The notes beneath the pieces were generated by a model that did no database searches, was not told the origin of the DNA, and saw only the letters and a program-made list of their open reading frames with translations. Of a DNA stretch of 64,000 bases, positions 7,854 through 15,782 are shown one piece after another. Position 1 is the first letter of the stretch. Every line of letters starts with the position of its first letter. A program made the position numbers and the translations under genes. The stretch is from positions 666,501-730,500 of the forward strand of contig JADKFU010000005.1 of assembly GCA_016717285.1 (NCBI GenBank). Reading direction: 5' to 3'. This stretch comes from Chitinophagaceae bacterium. Its GTDB lineage: Bacteria; Bacteroidota; Bacteroidia; Chitinophagales; UBA10324.

Positions 7854-10800
7854 TCATTTTAATAAAGTTACGTTGCCACTCTTCACGGCTGCTTTCCCAT
7901 CGCTGAAGGTGGCAGTTAAAGTCCACACGTAGACTTCCATTTCCTGCAACACGCCTTTATAAATTCCATTCCATCCGTTATTGATATTGCTCGTCTCGAA
8001 AACCAGTTCTCCCCAACGGTTGTATACTTTGAAGTTCATCGTTTTTATATCCTGTCCGCGAACATAAAGTATATCATTTTGTCCGTCGCCATTGGGTGAA
8101 AAAGCATTCGGTACATCCACAACCGGAATTAACCGGACAGTAATAAATGTACAGACCTGATCAGGACAGCCACCATCATTATTAGCGGTGAGGCAAGCGA
8201 GGTAATCACCACTCAGCAGATAAGTATGGTTGGGATTTTCATCAGTGCTGGTGGCGCCATCTCCAAAATCCCAGGAATAGAAAATCGCTCCTGTTGATTG
8301 ATTGAAGAAATGAACTTCAGAAACATAATCCTGTATCACGGTAGGATCTGCAGTGAAGGCAGCATGTGGAGGATAAGGTAAAACAGTGACTGTGAAGAAC
8401 GCCGTATCAAAAACATTACAGGCATCAGGATCGCCAATTATCATCATACCATTGTAAGTTCCGGGAATAGGATAAGTGTGAGATGGACTTGCTTCGGTAG
8501 AAGTTTGTCCATCACCGAAATCCCAGAAAAAAGTAATGCCGCCATAACCTGTGTTGGATAAATTAATGGTAAAAGGAGGACAGCCAAAAAAATTAGCATT
8601 GCTCACTTCCGCAATCAAAACATGCGTGTAATCAATCACCACGGTTATGGTGTCAAACTGGTTACACGAAAGCGGATCACTCACAATAAGAGAAGCAGTG
8701 TACAATCCCGGAGTGGTATACGTATGACTTGTGTTTTGTCCTGTTGCGGTTGTGCCGTCGCCGAAATCCCACGAGAAAGAAGTGATGATACCTGTAGTGG
8801 TCGCATTGAAATCTACTTTCAGTGAATCGCAATAATCAGTGATCGTATTGGTGAAGCTTGCATTCACGGTAGTGTTGTAAACCACAACAGTTGTGTAGGC
8901 TGTGTCAATGGGAACGCAGGCTGTAGGATCGGATGCAATAAGCATTATTATGAAGGTTCCTGTATCATTGAAGACATGGGTAGGTGTTGTTTCTGTGGAA
9001 GTAAATCCATCCCCGAAATCCCAAAAAAAGCTGGTCGCATTTACGCTGTTATTCGTGAAGCTGACGTTCAACGGAACGCAACCGGTAGCGGTTGGAAAAA
9101 CAGCGAGATCAGCAGTTACCACGAATAAATTGATTTCCATCTTGAAACCTAACTCATTGCAGTTCGCGCTTCCATTCACTTCACTCAATGCGCCGGCTGT
9201 GGTTGGTGTAAGAGAATTGCCTCCACATCCTGCGCACACTGCCTGGTACACGATGCCATTTTTATCAAACCTGCTCGTGCCACCGTCTACATGCTCTGTC
9301 CCGATATCACTTCCCGGCGCGCTATAACCCCCGAAATACGTTGCATACATCAACTGCGTCATGTTCTTTTTGAAAACAGCGAGGTAAAAATCATTGCCAT
9401 CAGTGGTGGATTGCAAAGCACTTGAGGTGAGCGGCATATTTAACATGTTCATTGAAAACTGCGGCCATCCGCTGAAAACAACGCCACCCCAACCAGATAC
9501 ATAAATGTTTTCACAGGTATCAACCAGAAATGCTGTTGGTGAAATATTCGGCGCACCGTTTCCATTTCCAAAGACTGTGGAATAAACAGTGGTTGATAAC
9601 GCGGGATCCAATTTATGAATGAACTGCCCGCTGTTGGAATTACTGTACACACCGCTTGTAACAGGATAATTACCTCCTGTTTGTCCAACGAAATAGGCGT
9701 TGGCTGCTTTATCCAGTTTGATGAAATAAACCTGGTCATCAGAAGAAGTGCCGATGAAGGAAGATTGTAACAGAGAAGTTCCGGTAGCGTTGATATGTGC
9801 CACAAATCCATCTGAGGCTCCGCCCAAAAAATTACTGTGCAAAGAACCTGTCGTGGATGGGAAGTTAGTGCTCATCGTTCCCCCGCAGGTGTACACTTCA
9901 TTGTTAAAAACATCGAGTGAATAACAGGCATCATTGTCTGATCCACCGATATAAGAAGACCACAATAGTGTTGAAAGATCAGCACTGAATTTAAAAATGC
10001 ATCCATCCTGACTACCGCCACTTGTGCTTTGAAATGCACCTGTGGTAACAGGGAAATTGGTGGATTTTGTACAGGTGGCCACATACACATTATTGTTTTC
10101 ATCGGCAATAATTTCACCACGGGCATCATCGCCATAATTCACTTTCAGCTCTCCCTGAGCAGGTTCTGAAGCATTATAATTTACACCATCATCACCACTT
10201 CCACCGATGTATGTGCTGGCAACCAGGGCATTTCCGGCTGCATTAATTTTTGCGACCACTATATCGGCGGCACCATTCGATCCCACATCGAACGAGCCTG
10301 CAACAGTGGGAAAATTGTTGGAATAGGTTCTGCCATAGATCAACAGGTTGCCATTATTATCTACAAATAGACTGTGCGGTGTTTCATTGTTGCTTCCACC
10401 TAAATAAGTTGACCAGATCATTGCATTACCGGCGCCCGTTATTTTAGTGATGCCCATATCGCTTCCATATTGCGTTGGGCTGTTGATACCACCACCATAA
10501 TTTATTTGAATCGCGCCGGTACTCACGGGATAGCCGGCGCTGTGGACCAATCCGCCAAGATACATGGCGCCTGCTGCATCATAGGTTGCTGTAAATCCAA
10601 AGTTATCAGCAGCACTTCCTGTGTAGGTAGAAAAAATAAGTGTTGGATCAATGATAAGCGGAATTGAATGATCGTAATTCTTATTGAAAGAAAAAGTGAT
10701 GGTGTTTCCTTTCAATTGGAATTTGCAGGAGACTTCACTCTTGAAACCATTTACTACCTGGTAAGCATAGGGTTTTTGTTCTGTGAAATTTCCAACTGAA

Positions 10801-11393
10801 GTAGCAATGATCAGATGGCCATTTTGAAGTGATAATTTATCTGCACCGTCGTACTGTATCTGAATTTGATTTGCATCTGCATTGGGTTCTACAATAAGAT
10901 CGTATTTAAGATTTGGTCCGTAGGCATATACATTCATGTCAATGCCTTTGTAGAGTTCATCATAGGTAACCTGTGCATAGTCTTTTACATTGGTGGCCCA
11001 ACGGGAAGGATTATTGCCGATAAAATAATTGAAGAAATAAAGTGAAGGAGAAGCTGCGGAAGTGCGCACTTCCGGATTTGCGTTTACAAAAACTTCCTTG
11101 AAAGCATGTGCATGAATGATGAATGCACTGGTGTCGTGCTGATGGTGGACCTTTTTTAAATCTTCCGGATTGAAGAATATATAGGTGAATGTGTTTTTTT
11201 CGAGAAACAGTTCACCACTCCATAGTTTGACATTGTATAATATTTTTTCATCCCACTGTTTTTTATTCTCAATAAAACGCAGTTGACCAGAAGGTGTAAC
11301 AGATGTGGGATATTCAGCAGCAAGCGCCAACAATGGAATTGATAGAAACACCCATACAAATATGCCGATACCTCGAAACGTAAAGAACTTCAT
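7854..11393 (-). CDS. Large secreted PKD-repeat protein with T9SS type B sorting domain
   Basis: 1179 residues. A signal peptide (about 1-26, ending LALAA) leads into an N-terminal region (about 30-250) of the kind preceding SBBP-type beta-propellers (RFIENKKQWDEKILYN, YDLIVEPNADANQIQIQY). Next come repeated propeller blades with STYLGGSNNE, ASTYIGGSGDD and SSYIGGSDND motifs. At least four PKD domains follow, each with WDFGDG (FFWDFGDGFTS, SFSWDFGDGTT, TFFWDFGDGQT, FYSWDFGDGAT). The last 90 residues (VPNAFSPNGDGQNDILYVRG, VYNRWGELVFE, GWNGIYKG) are the gliding-motility-associated C-terminal (type B) domain that directs export by T9SS with a PorP/SprF partner. Likely an adhesive or surface-filament protein. 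The PorP/SprF gene follows immediately. Confidence 0.9.
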   Translation of the reverse strand: MKFFTFRGIGIFVWVFLSIPLLALAAEYPTSVTPSGQLRFIENKKQWDEKILYNVKLWSGELFLEKNTFTYIFFNPEDLKKVHHQHDTSAFIIHAHAFKEVFVNANPEVRTSAASPSLYFFNYFIGNNPSRWATNVKDYAQVTYDELYKGIDMNVYAYGPNLKYDLIVEPNADANQIQIQYDGADKLSLQNGHLIIATSVGNFTEQKPYAYQVVNGFKSEVSCKFQLKGNTITFSFNKNYDHSIPLIIDPTLIFSTYTGSAADNFGFTATYDAAGAMYLGGLVHSAGYPVSTGAIQINYGGGINSPTQYGSDMGITKITGAGNAMIWSTYLGGSNNETPHSLFVDNNGNLLIYGRTYSNNFPTVAGSFDVGSNGAADIVVAKINAAGNALVASTYIGGSGDDGVNYNASEPAQGELKVNYGDDARGEIIADENNNVYVATCTKSTNFPVTTGAFQSTSGGSQDGCIFKFSADLSTLLWSSYIGGSDNDACYSLDVFNNEVYTCGGTMSTNFPSTTGSLHSNFLGGASDGFVAHINATGTSLLQSSFIGTSSDDQVYFIKLDKAANAYFVGQTGGNYPVTSGVYSNSNSGQFIHKLDPALSTTVYSTVFGNGNGAPNISPTAFLVDTCENIYVSGWGGVVFSGWPQFSMNMLNMPLTSSALQSTTDGNDFYLAVFKKNMTQLMYATYFGGYSAPGSDIGTEHVDGGTSRFDKNGIVYQAVCAGCGGNSLTPTTAGALSEVNGSANCNELGFKMEINLFVVTADLAVFPTATGCVPLNVSFTNNSVNATSFFWDFGDGFTSTETTPTHVFNDTGTFIIMLIASDPTACVPIDTAYTTVVVYNTTVNASFTNTITDYCDSLKVDFNATTTGIITSFSWDFGDGTTATGQNTSHTYTTPGLYTASLIVSDPLSCNQFDTITVVIDYTHVLIAEVSNANFFGCPPFTINLSNTGYGGITFFWDFGDGQTSTEASPSHTYPIPGTYNGMMIIGDPDACNVFDTAFFTVTVLPYPPHAAFTADPTVIQDYVSEVHFFNQSTGAIFYSWDFGDGATSTDENPNHTYLLSGDYLACLTANNDGGCPDQVCTFITVRLIPVVDVPNAFSPNGDGQNDILYVRGQDIKTMNFKVYNRWGELVFETSNINNGWNGIYKGVLQEMEVYVWTLTATFSDGKAAVKSGNVTLLK

Positions 11394-11714
11394 TGACTAA
11401 AAATATAAAGAATAGACCAGTTTATAAATTTAAGTGTTGCACGCCCAGCCAAACGATTTTGATATTTCTAAAGTATATGTATCGTCTCGGGCATCACTAT
11501 AGGGAAATCAGGATTATTTTATGAATGGGATGATGCAGCTATAATATCGCCTTTTGACAAGTAGAGGTAATTTCACCGAACAGTTATTCTCCATTTGCAA
11601 GTTTTACAAGGTTACCTGACTGAACATCAATAGTTAATGGTTCTGCTAATCGTTTCAGTAACATTCGGTTTTCCGATAATTCTGCTATTTTTACCAGCAA
11701 CCAAAAAAAACGTC
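11394..11714. other. Intergenic region between divergent genes
   Basis: About 320 bases separate the leftward cargo gene from the rightward POT transporter, so two divergent promoters should lie here. I see no open frame, RNA gene or repeat, and could not fix a -33/-7 pair with confidence. Confidence 0.4.
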
Positions 11715-13394
11715 ATGTCTGAAATTGCCATTAAGAAGGGGCATCCCAAAGCCTTGTACATTCTTTTTTTTACCGAGATGTGGGAACGTTTTGGTTATTA
11801 CCTGATGGTGGGGATTTTTCTTCTGTACCTGATTGATCCTACAGGAACCGGAGGTAAAGGACTGGATAATGCGAATGCCGCAGATATTGTAGGTTCTTTT
11901 ATCGCACTGGTTTATCTCACCCCTTTCATTGGCGGATTGATTGCAGATCGTTTTCTCGGTTATCGAAAGTCCATACTGATCGGAGGTTCATTGATGGCAA
12001 TCGGTTATCTCGGATTGTCATTACAAGGCGATATGGCCATGTATATTTCTTTGTTGTTTATCATCGTCGGCAATGGATTCTTTAAACCGAATATTTCCAC
12101 TTTATTAGGTAACATTTATACAGAAGAAGAATTGAAGCCACAGAAAGATGCCGCTTATGGAATCTTCTATATGGGTATTAATATCGGCGCGTTCTTCTGC
12201 AATTTTGTGGCAGCATACCTTCGAAATTATTATGGATGGGGATACGCTTTCGCTGCGGCAGGTGTCGGAATGATCTTCGCTTTAATAATTTTTGGACTCA
12301 ACTTCAAAGATGAACATATTGTAAAAGGCGATGTGAAGAAACCATTGCAGAAAGAAGATATGCCCATCAGCAAAATAATGACATCAGTCTTTCTGCCTGC
12401 AATCCTTGCGGGAATTTTGGGATGGAATTTTAGTTCACTTATCGGAGGTACCATTTTCGGAACCAAATCGAATGATGCGTTTATGTTTGCTTGCGTTCCG
12501 ATTATTATTTTCTATGCAGGACTGCTGATTCGTGCATCCAAGGAAGACAAGCGCGGACTTGGTGCCTTGCTGGCATTCTTCTCTGTTTCCATAGTTTTTT
12601 GGGTGATCTATAACCAGAACAGCACTGCATTAACTATTTGGGCTGATACGTATACAGATCGAAATATGCCTGAATCAGGTGTTGTTTGGACGAAGCCGTT
12701 CGGAATGCTGCAGACAGTTACGTCGGATACTGTTCAGGTTACCAAGGTTGACAATCATTTTGCTGCGGTATTGGATGAAAACGGAAATACGATTCAGACG
12801 AAGGGTGTAGATCCTTATTTGAATAATCTTCCGAAAGATCAATGGCCGGCAAAGGGTGAAGAACATAAATTACTTTCTCCTGAATTGTTTCAATCAATAA
12901 ATCCTTTTTTCATTGTACTGTTTACACCATTAATTGCGGTATGGTTTTTTGGATTTTTGAGAAGAAGAAAAAAGGAACCCTCCACTCCGGCAAAAATCGG
13001 TATTGGAATGGTGGTGGCGGGACTCTCTTCGTTGCTGATGATCTTTGCGGTGATGTCAACGAATATTTATGAGAATAAGACGCACATGCTTTGGCTCATA
13101 GGAACCTACGCCATCTTTACCATTGGTGAGTTGCTCATCAGCCCGATCGGATTGTCGATGGTTTCCAAATTGTCTCCGCCGCGGCTCACCGCTTTAATGA
13201 TGGGAGCGTGGTTCCTCATCAATTCCATAGCTGGAAAAATCTCCGGATTGATGGCCACTTTCTGGGATAAGTTTCCTGATAAGAAAGATTATTTCCTGAT
13301 TTTGTTTGTTGCGGCAATGATTGCAGCGATTATTTTATTTAGCATGGTAAAATGGTTGCGTGCAGTAGTGCGGGAAAAAACGGGAACTGATTAA
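11715..13394 (+). CDS. POT/PTR-family proton-dependent oligopeptide transporter
   Basis: About 559 residues from the ATG at 11715 (MSEIAIKKGHPKALY); the same frame is open from 11637, but those 26 residues are not family-like. The POT signature FTEMWERFGYY gives the conserved E21xxE24-R25 motif in the first helix. GGLIADRFLGYRKSI is the cytoplasmic loop of MFS transporters, and NIGAFFCNFVAAYL matches the PTR2 helix-5 signature. Twelve or more hydrophobic helices are visible, with a periplasmic or cytoplasmic insert around 330-410. It imports di- and tripeptides with protons across the inner membrane. It stands alone, with its own terminator. Confidence 0.92.
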   Translation: MSEIAIKKGHPKALYILFFTEMWERFGYYLMVGIFLLYLIDPTGTGGKGLDNANAADIVGSFIALVYLTPFIGGLIADRFLGYRKSILIGGSLMAIGYLGLSLQGDMAMYISLLFIIVGNGFFKPNISTLLGNIYTEEELKPQKDAAYGIFYMGINIGAFFCNFVAAYLRNYYGWGYAFAAAGVGMIFALIIFGLNFKDEHIVKGDVKKPLQKEDMPISKIMTSVFLPAILAGILGWNFSSLIGGTIFGTKSNDAFMFACVPIIIFYAGLLIRASKEDKRGLGALLAFFSVSIVFWVIYNQNSTALTIWADTYTDRNMPESGVVWTKPFGMLQTVTSDTVQVTKVDNHFAAVLDENGNTIQTKGVDPYLNNLPKDQWPAKGEEHKLLSPELFQSINPFFIVLFTPLIAVWFFGFLRRRKKEPSTPAKIGIGMVVAGLSSLLMIFAVMSTNIYENKTHMLWLIGTYAIFTIGELLISPIGLSMVSKLSPPRLTALMMGAWFLINSIAGKISGLMATFWDKFPDKKDYFLILFVAAMIAAIILFSMVKWLRAVVREKTGTD

Positions 13395-13424
13395 TTTGAT
13401 AGGGATCGATTAACTAAAAAAATG

Positions 13425-13452
13425 AAAGGTGACTGTTGAGGTCACCTTTTAT
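13425..13452 (+). terminator. Rho-independent terminator after the POT transporter gene
   Basis: AAAGGTGAC (13425-13433) pairs with GTCACCTTT (13441-13449) across a 7-nt loop and is followed by a short T run. Confidence 0.8.
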
Positions 13453-13551
13453 TTTGGTATTAACCCACAGCACACATCTTATCTGGCAGCAACTGGCTCA
13501 TTGCCATACATTTTATCCACAAGATGTTCAGGTAATTAGCTGCATGACCGT

Positions 13552-14370
13552 TCAATCCCAGATAGGGGAATGTTCCAGGTGTATTTCTTCCTGAAAAAAA
13601 ATCTTAGTCGTCTGCTCAAATGAATCCGTATAGTCAGAAACATAAAATTTATGCGCATGACGGCGTTTGTCGTTGAGCAAGTCATTTGTTCGGAGGATAG
13701 CTTCCACTTTTTCAGCGATAATATTAGTAGAATCAAAAATTTTGATGCGCTGATTGAAGTAAGCCGCTACTTCTTTTTCAATCAAAGGGTAATGTGTGCA
13801 AGCCATGATCATGCCTTGAATATCACTGAAATCAGGATAGGCTAAATAAGAGTTGATTATGGCCTGACTGACGCTGTTATTGTAGAAACCTGCTTCAATC
13901 ATAGAGGCAAGCAAAGCGGTGGCAAGACCAACAGTTTCCAAATCAGGCCTCAGGGCTTTTAATTTGTGTTCATAGGTGCCGGATTTGATAGTCCCTTTAG
14001 TTCCAATAATCCCTATCTTCTTAATTGTTGTATCTGCGGCCACTCGTTCAACCACGGGGTCAATTACATTCGCTACCGGTACATTATTATTCGTTTTGAC
14101 AGCTACCTGTTCTTTGACTATCTCATAGGCCGCGGCAGATGCTGTATTGCAGGCAATTAAAATAAGTTTGCATTTTTTTTCCAATAAAAAATCAGCAATT
14201 CGAAGGGAGTAATGCTGAATAGCTTCTGCGGATTTATCGCCATAAGGCAAATGCGCGGTGTCACCAAAATAGATGATTTCTTCCTGGGGCAATAGCTTAG
14301 AAACAGCATTGGCGACCGTTAAGCCGCCAATGCCTGAATCAAATATTCCGATTGGATTTTGTTGAGTCAC
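13552..14370 (-). CDS. murI: Glutamate racemase
   Basis: 272 residues with the paired catalytic cysteines C74 (IACNTASA) and C191 (MACTHYPL), the N-terminal IFDSGIGGLTV loop and FGDTAHLPYG. It interconverts L- and D-glutamate for peptidoglycan synthesis in the cytoplasm. Length and motifs are normal. It is the last gene of a leftward run bamA, ompH, ompH, murI that is commonly conserved in Bacteroidota, and is separated from ompH by a short repeat-rich gap. Confidence 0.95.
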   Translation of the reverse strand: MTQQNPIGIFDSGIGGLTVANAVSKLLPQEEIIYFGDTAHLPYGDKSAEAIQHYSLRIADFLLEKKCKLILIACNTASAAAYEIVKEQVAVKTNNNVPVANVIDPVVERVAADTTIKKIGIIGTKGTIKSGTYEHKLKALRPDLETVGLATALLASMIEAGFYNNSVSQAIINSYLAYPDFSDIQGMIMACTHYPLIEKEVAAYFNQRIKIFDSTNIIAEKVEAILRTNDLLNDKRRHAHKFYVSDYTDSFEQTTKIFFQEEIHLEHSPIWD

Positions 14371-14384
14371 TTATTAGTATCGGG

Positions 14385-14452
14385 TAGTAAGTCTTTTAGT
14401 CTTAAGTCTTTAGTCAATATACTATTGACTATTCACTATTAACCAGCTACTA
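14385..14452. repeat. Low-complexity dispersed repeat, family B, between ompH and murI
   Basis: AGTCTTTTAGTCTTAAGTC and TATTGACTATTCACTATTAA are of the same word family as the repeats at 3.1, 15.7, 20.1, 41.0 and 49.6 kb. It fills most of the 79-bp gap between two co-oriented genes. Confidence 0.5.
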
Positions 14453-14959
14453 TTTCAGCATCAATTTCTTCTTCACCAATTCCATCAGGTTATCCGACTC
14501 CTGTGCATACACCACCGCGCCGGCGCTGGTATCAAATACGTAAGAATAATTGTTGGCTTTCGCAACTTCTTTGATAGCATCTTCCGCTTTTTTAAGAATG
14601 GGAGAGTACACTTCTTCTTTTTTGTTTTGCAATTTATCCTGTGCGCCACCCTGAAACTGCTGAATTCTGTTTTCAAGATCTTTGATCTCTTGTTGCTTTA
14701 TTTCTTTTACAGCATCAGTTGTAGTGGCAGGAAGACTTTGATAGTCCTGTACTTTCTTCTGATAATCTGCGAGCATAGAGGCATTTGCATCTTCAAGCGA
14801 TTTTTGGTAGGCCTGTAATGTGGAATCTGCCTTTTTTATTTCAGGCATCAGTGCAAGAAGGTCAGCAGAATTAATGTGTCCGAATTTTAATGTTTGGGCT
14901 TGTGTGGAAACAGCTATTGTCATCAGCAGCACAATTGCCAGGGAAGAAAGAAACTTCAT
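14450..14959 (-). CDS. OmpH/Skp-family periplasmic chaperone
   Basis: 169 residues: a signal peptide (about 1-22, ending VSTQAQ), the OmpH opening LKFGHINSADLLALMPEIKKAD, a long charged coiled coil (about 45-125) and the closing VVYAQESDNLMELVKKKL. Skp trimers hold unfolded outer membrane proteins in the periplasm and pass them to BamA, which lies two genes upstream. A second OmpH/Skp gene precedes it; such pairs beside bamA are typical of the phylum. Confidence 0.9.
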   Translation of the reverse strand: MKFLSSLAIVLLMTIAVSTQAQTLKFGHINSADLLALMPEIKKADSTLQAYQKSLEDANASMLADYQKKVQDYQSLPATTTDAVKEIKQQEIKDLENRIQQFQGGAQDKLQNKKEEVYSPILKKAEDAIKEVAKANNYSYVFDTSAGAVVYAQESDNLMELVKKKLMLK

Positions 14960-15064
14960 TGTTGGTTTGTTTTTTTAAGGTAAGAATTCGTCGCCGCTTT
15001 TCTTTGCCTTTTGTTAAATTTATGGATGAACGGAAAAAATAAAGTGCGCAAAAGTATCAATTTT

Positions 15065-15616
15065 TTACTTTTTAATATCTTTCTCTGGTGCTGTACCTGC
15101 TTTAGGGGCATAACCCATGGCCTGCAATACCTGGTCACTTATATTCACTTTCGTATTCGCATACAGCACCACTGAACCACTCGATTTATCTAATACAAAA
15201 TCGTAAGCTTTGGCGGTAGCAATCTTTGAAACTGCATCAAATACGTTATCCTGAATGGGTTGTACCAGTTCCTGGCGTTTTACAAAAAGCTCTCCCTGGT
15301 AGCCAAACCTTTGTTTCTGAAGTTCTTTAGCAGCTTTCTCTTTGTCCTGAATCTCTTTCTGACGTTGAAGCTTCATTTCTTCTGTCAATAGCACCTGTTC
15401 AGCCTGATAAGATTTGTATAACTTATCTATTTCAGCATACTTCGTATCAATGTCTTTTTGCCATGCAGCGGCAATATCATCGAGTTTTTTCTGAGCGTCT
15501 TTATAATCAGGAATATTTTTCAGAATATATTCGGTATCTACATATGCCATTTTCTGCGCGAAGGCAACACTACCGGTCAATATTAGTAAACAAAAAAGCA
15601 GATAGGTTTTTTTCAT
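15065..15616 (-). CDS. OmpH/Skp-family periplasmic chaperone
   Basis: 183 residues with a signal peptide (about 1-20, ending VAFAQ), the family start KMAYVDTEYILKNIPDYKDAQ and a lysine- and glutamine-rich coiled coil to about residue 125. The C-terminal part (YDFVLDKSSGSVVLYANTKVNISDQVL) matches its neighbour's. It lies immediately downstream of bamA and is presumably a periplasmic chaperone feeding it. The two paralogues differ enough that they are an old duplication rather than a recent one. Confidence 0.9.
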   Translation of the reverse strand: MKKTYLLFCLLILTGSVAFAQKMAYVDTEYILKNIPDYKDAQKKLDDIAAAWQKDIDTKYAEIDKLYKSYQAEQVLLTEEMKLQRQKEIQDKEKAAKELQKQRFGYQGELFVKRQELVQPIQDNVFDAVSKIATAKAYDFVLDKSSGSVVLYANTKVNISDQVLQAMGYAPKAGTAPEKDIKK

Positions 15617-15782
15617 TGGAAGTTGAGAATTGAGAATTAGGAATTAAGAATTAGGAATTAGAAGACGTTTGCCAAAAATTAAAAAGCGATAAACTCAAAA
15701 ATCAAATCTAAAAATTATCAAAAAGCCACTAACGACTCAGGACTAACGACTATATACTATCTACTCACTACTCTACTCTCTA
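15612..15782. repeat. Low-complexity repeats between bamA and ompH
   Basis: Two segments are visible: a short tandem of GAGAATTAGGAATTA-like words (about 15624-15662) and a family B stretch in inverted orientation, ACTAACGACTCAGGACTAAC then TACTATCTACTCACTACTC (about 15728-15782). No gene or terminator is seen in the gap. Confidence 0.5.

Noticed and set aside
13513..13521. Perfect TTATCCACA DnaA box after the POT transporter gene
   Set aside because: A single box near the murI 3' end; one such 9-mer is not surprising in 64 kb and there is no cluster, AT-rich unwinding region or dnaA/dnaN nearby, so no origin is called.
15060..15620. The two ompH/Skp genes as a recent tandem duplication
   Set aside because: The two proteins share the fold and ends but little identity in the coiled coil; paired skp-like genes by bamA are old and common in the phylum.
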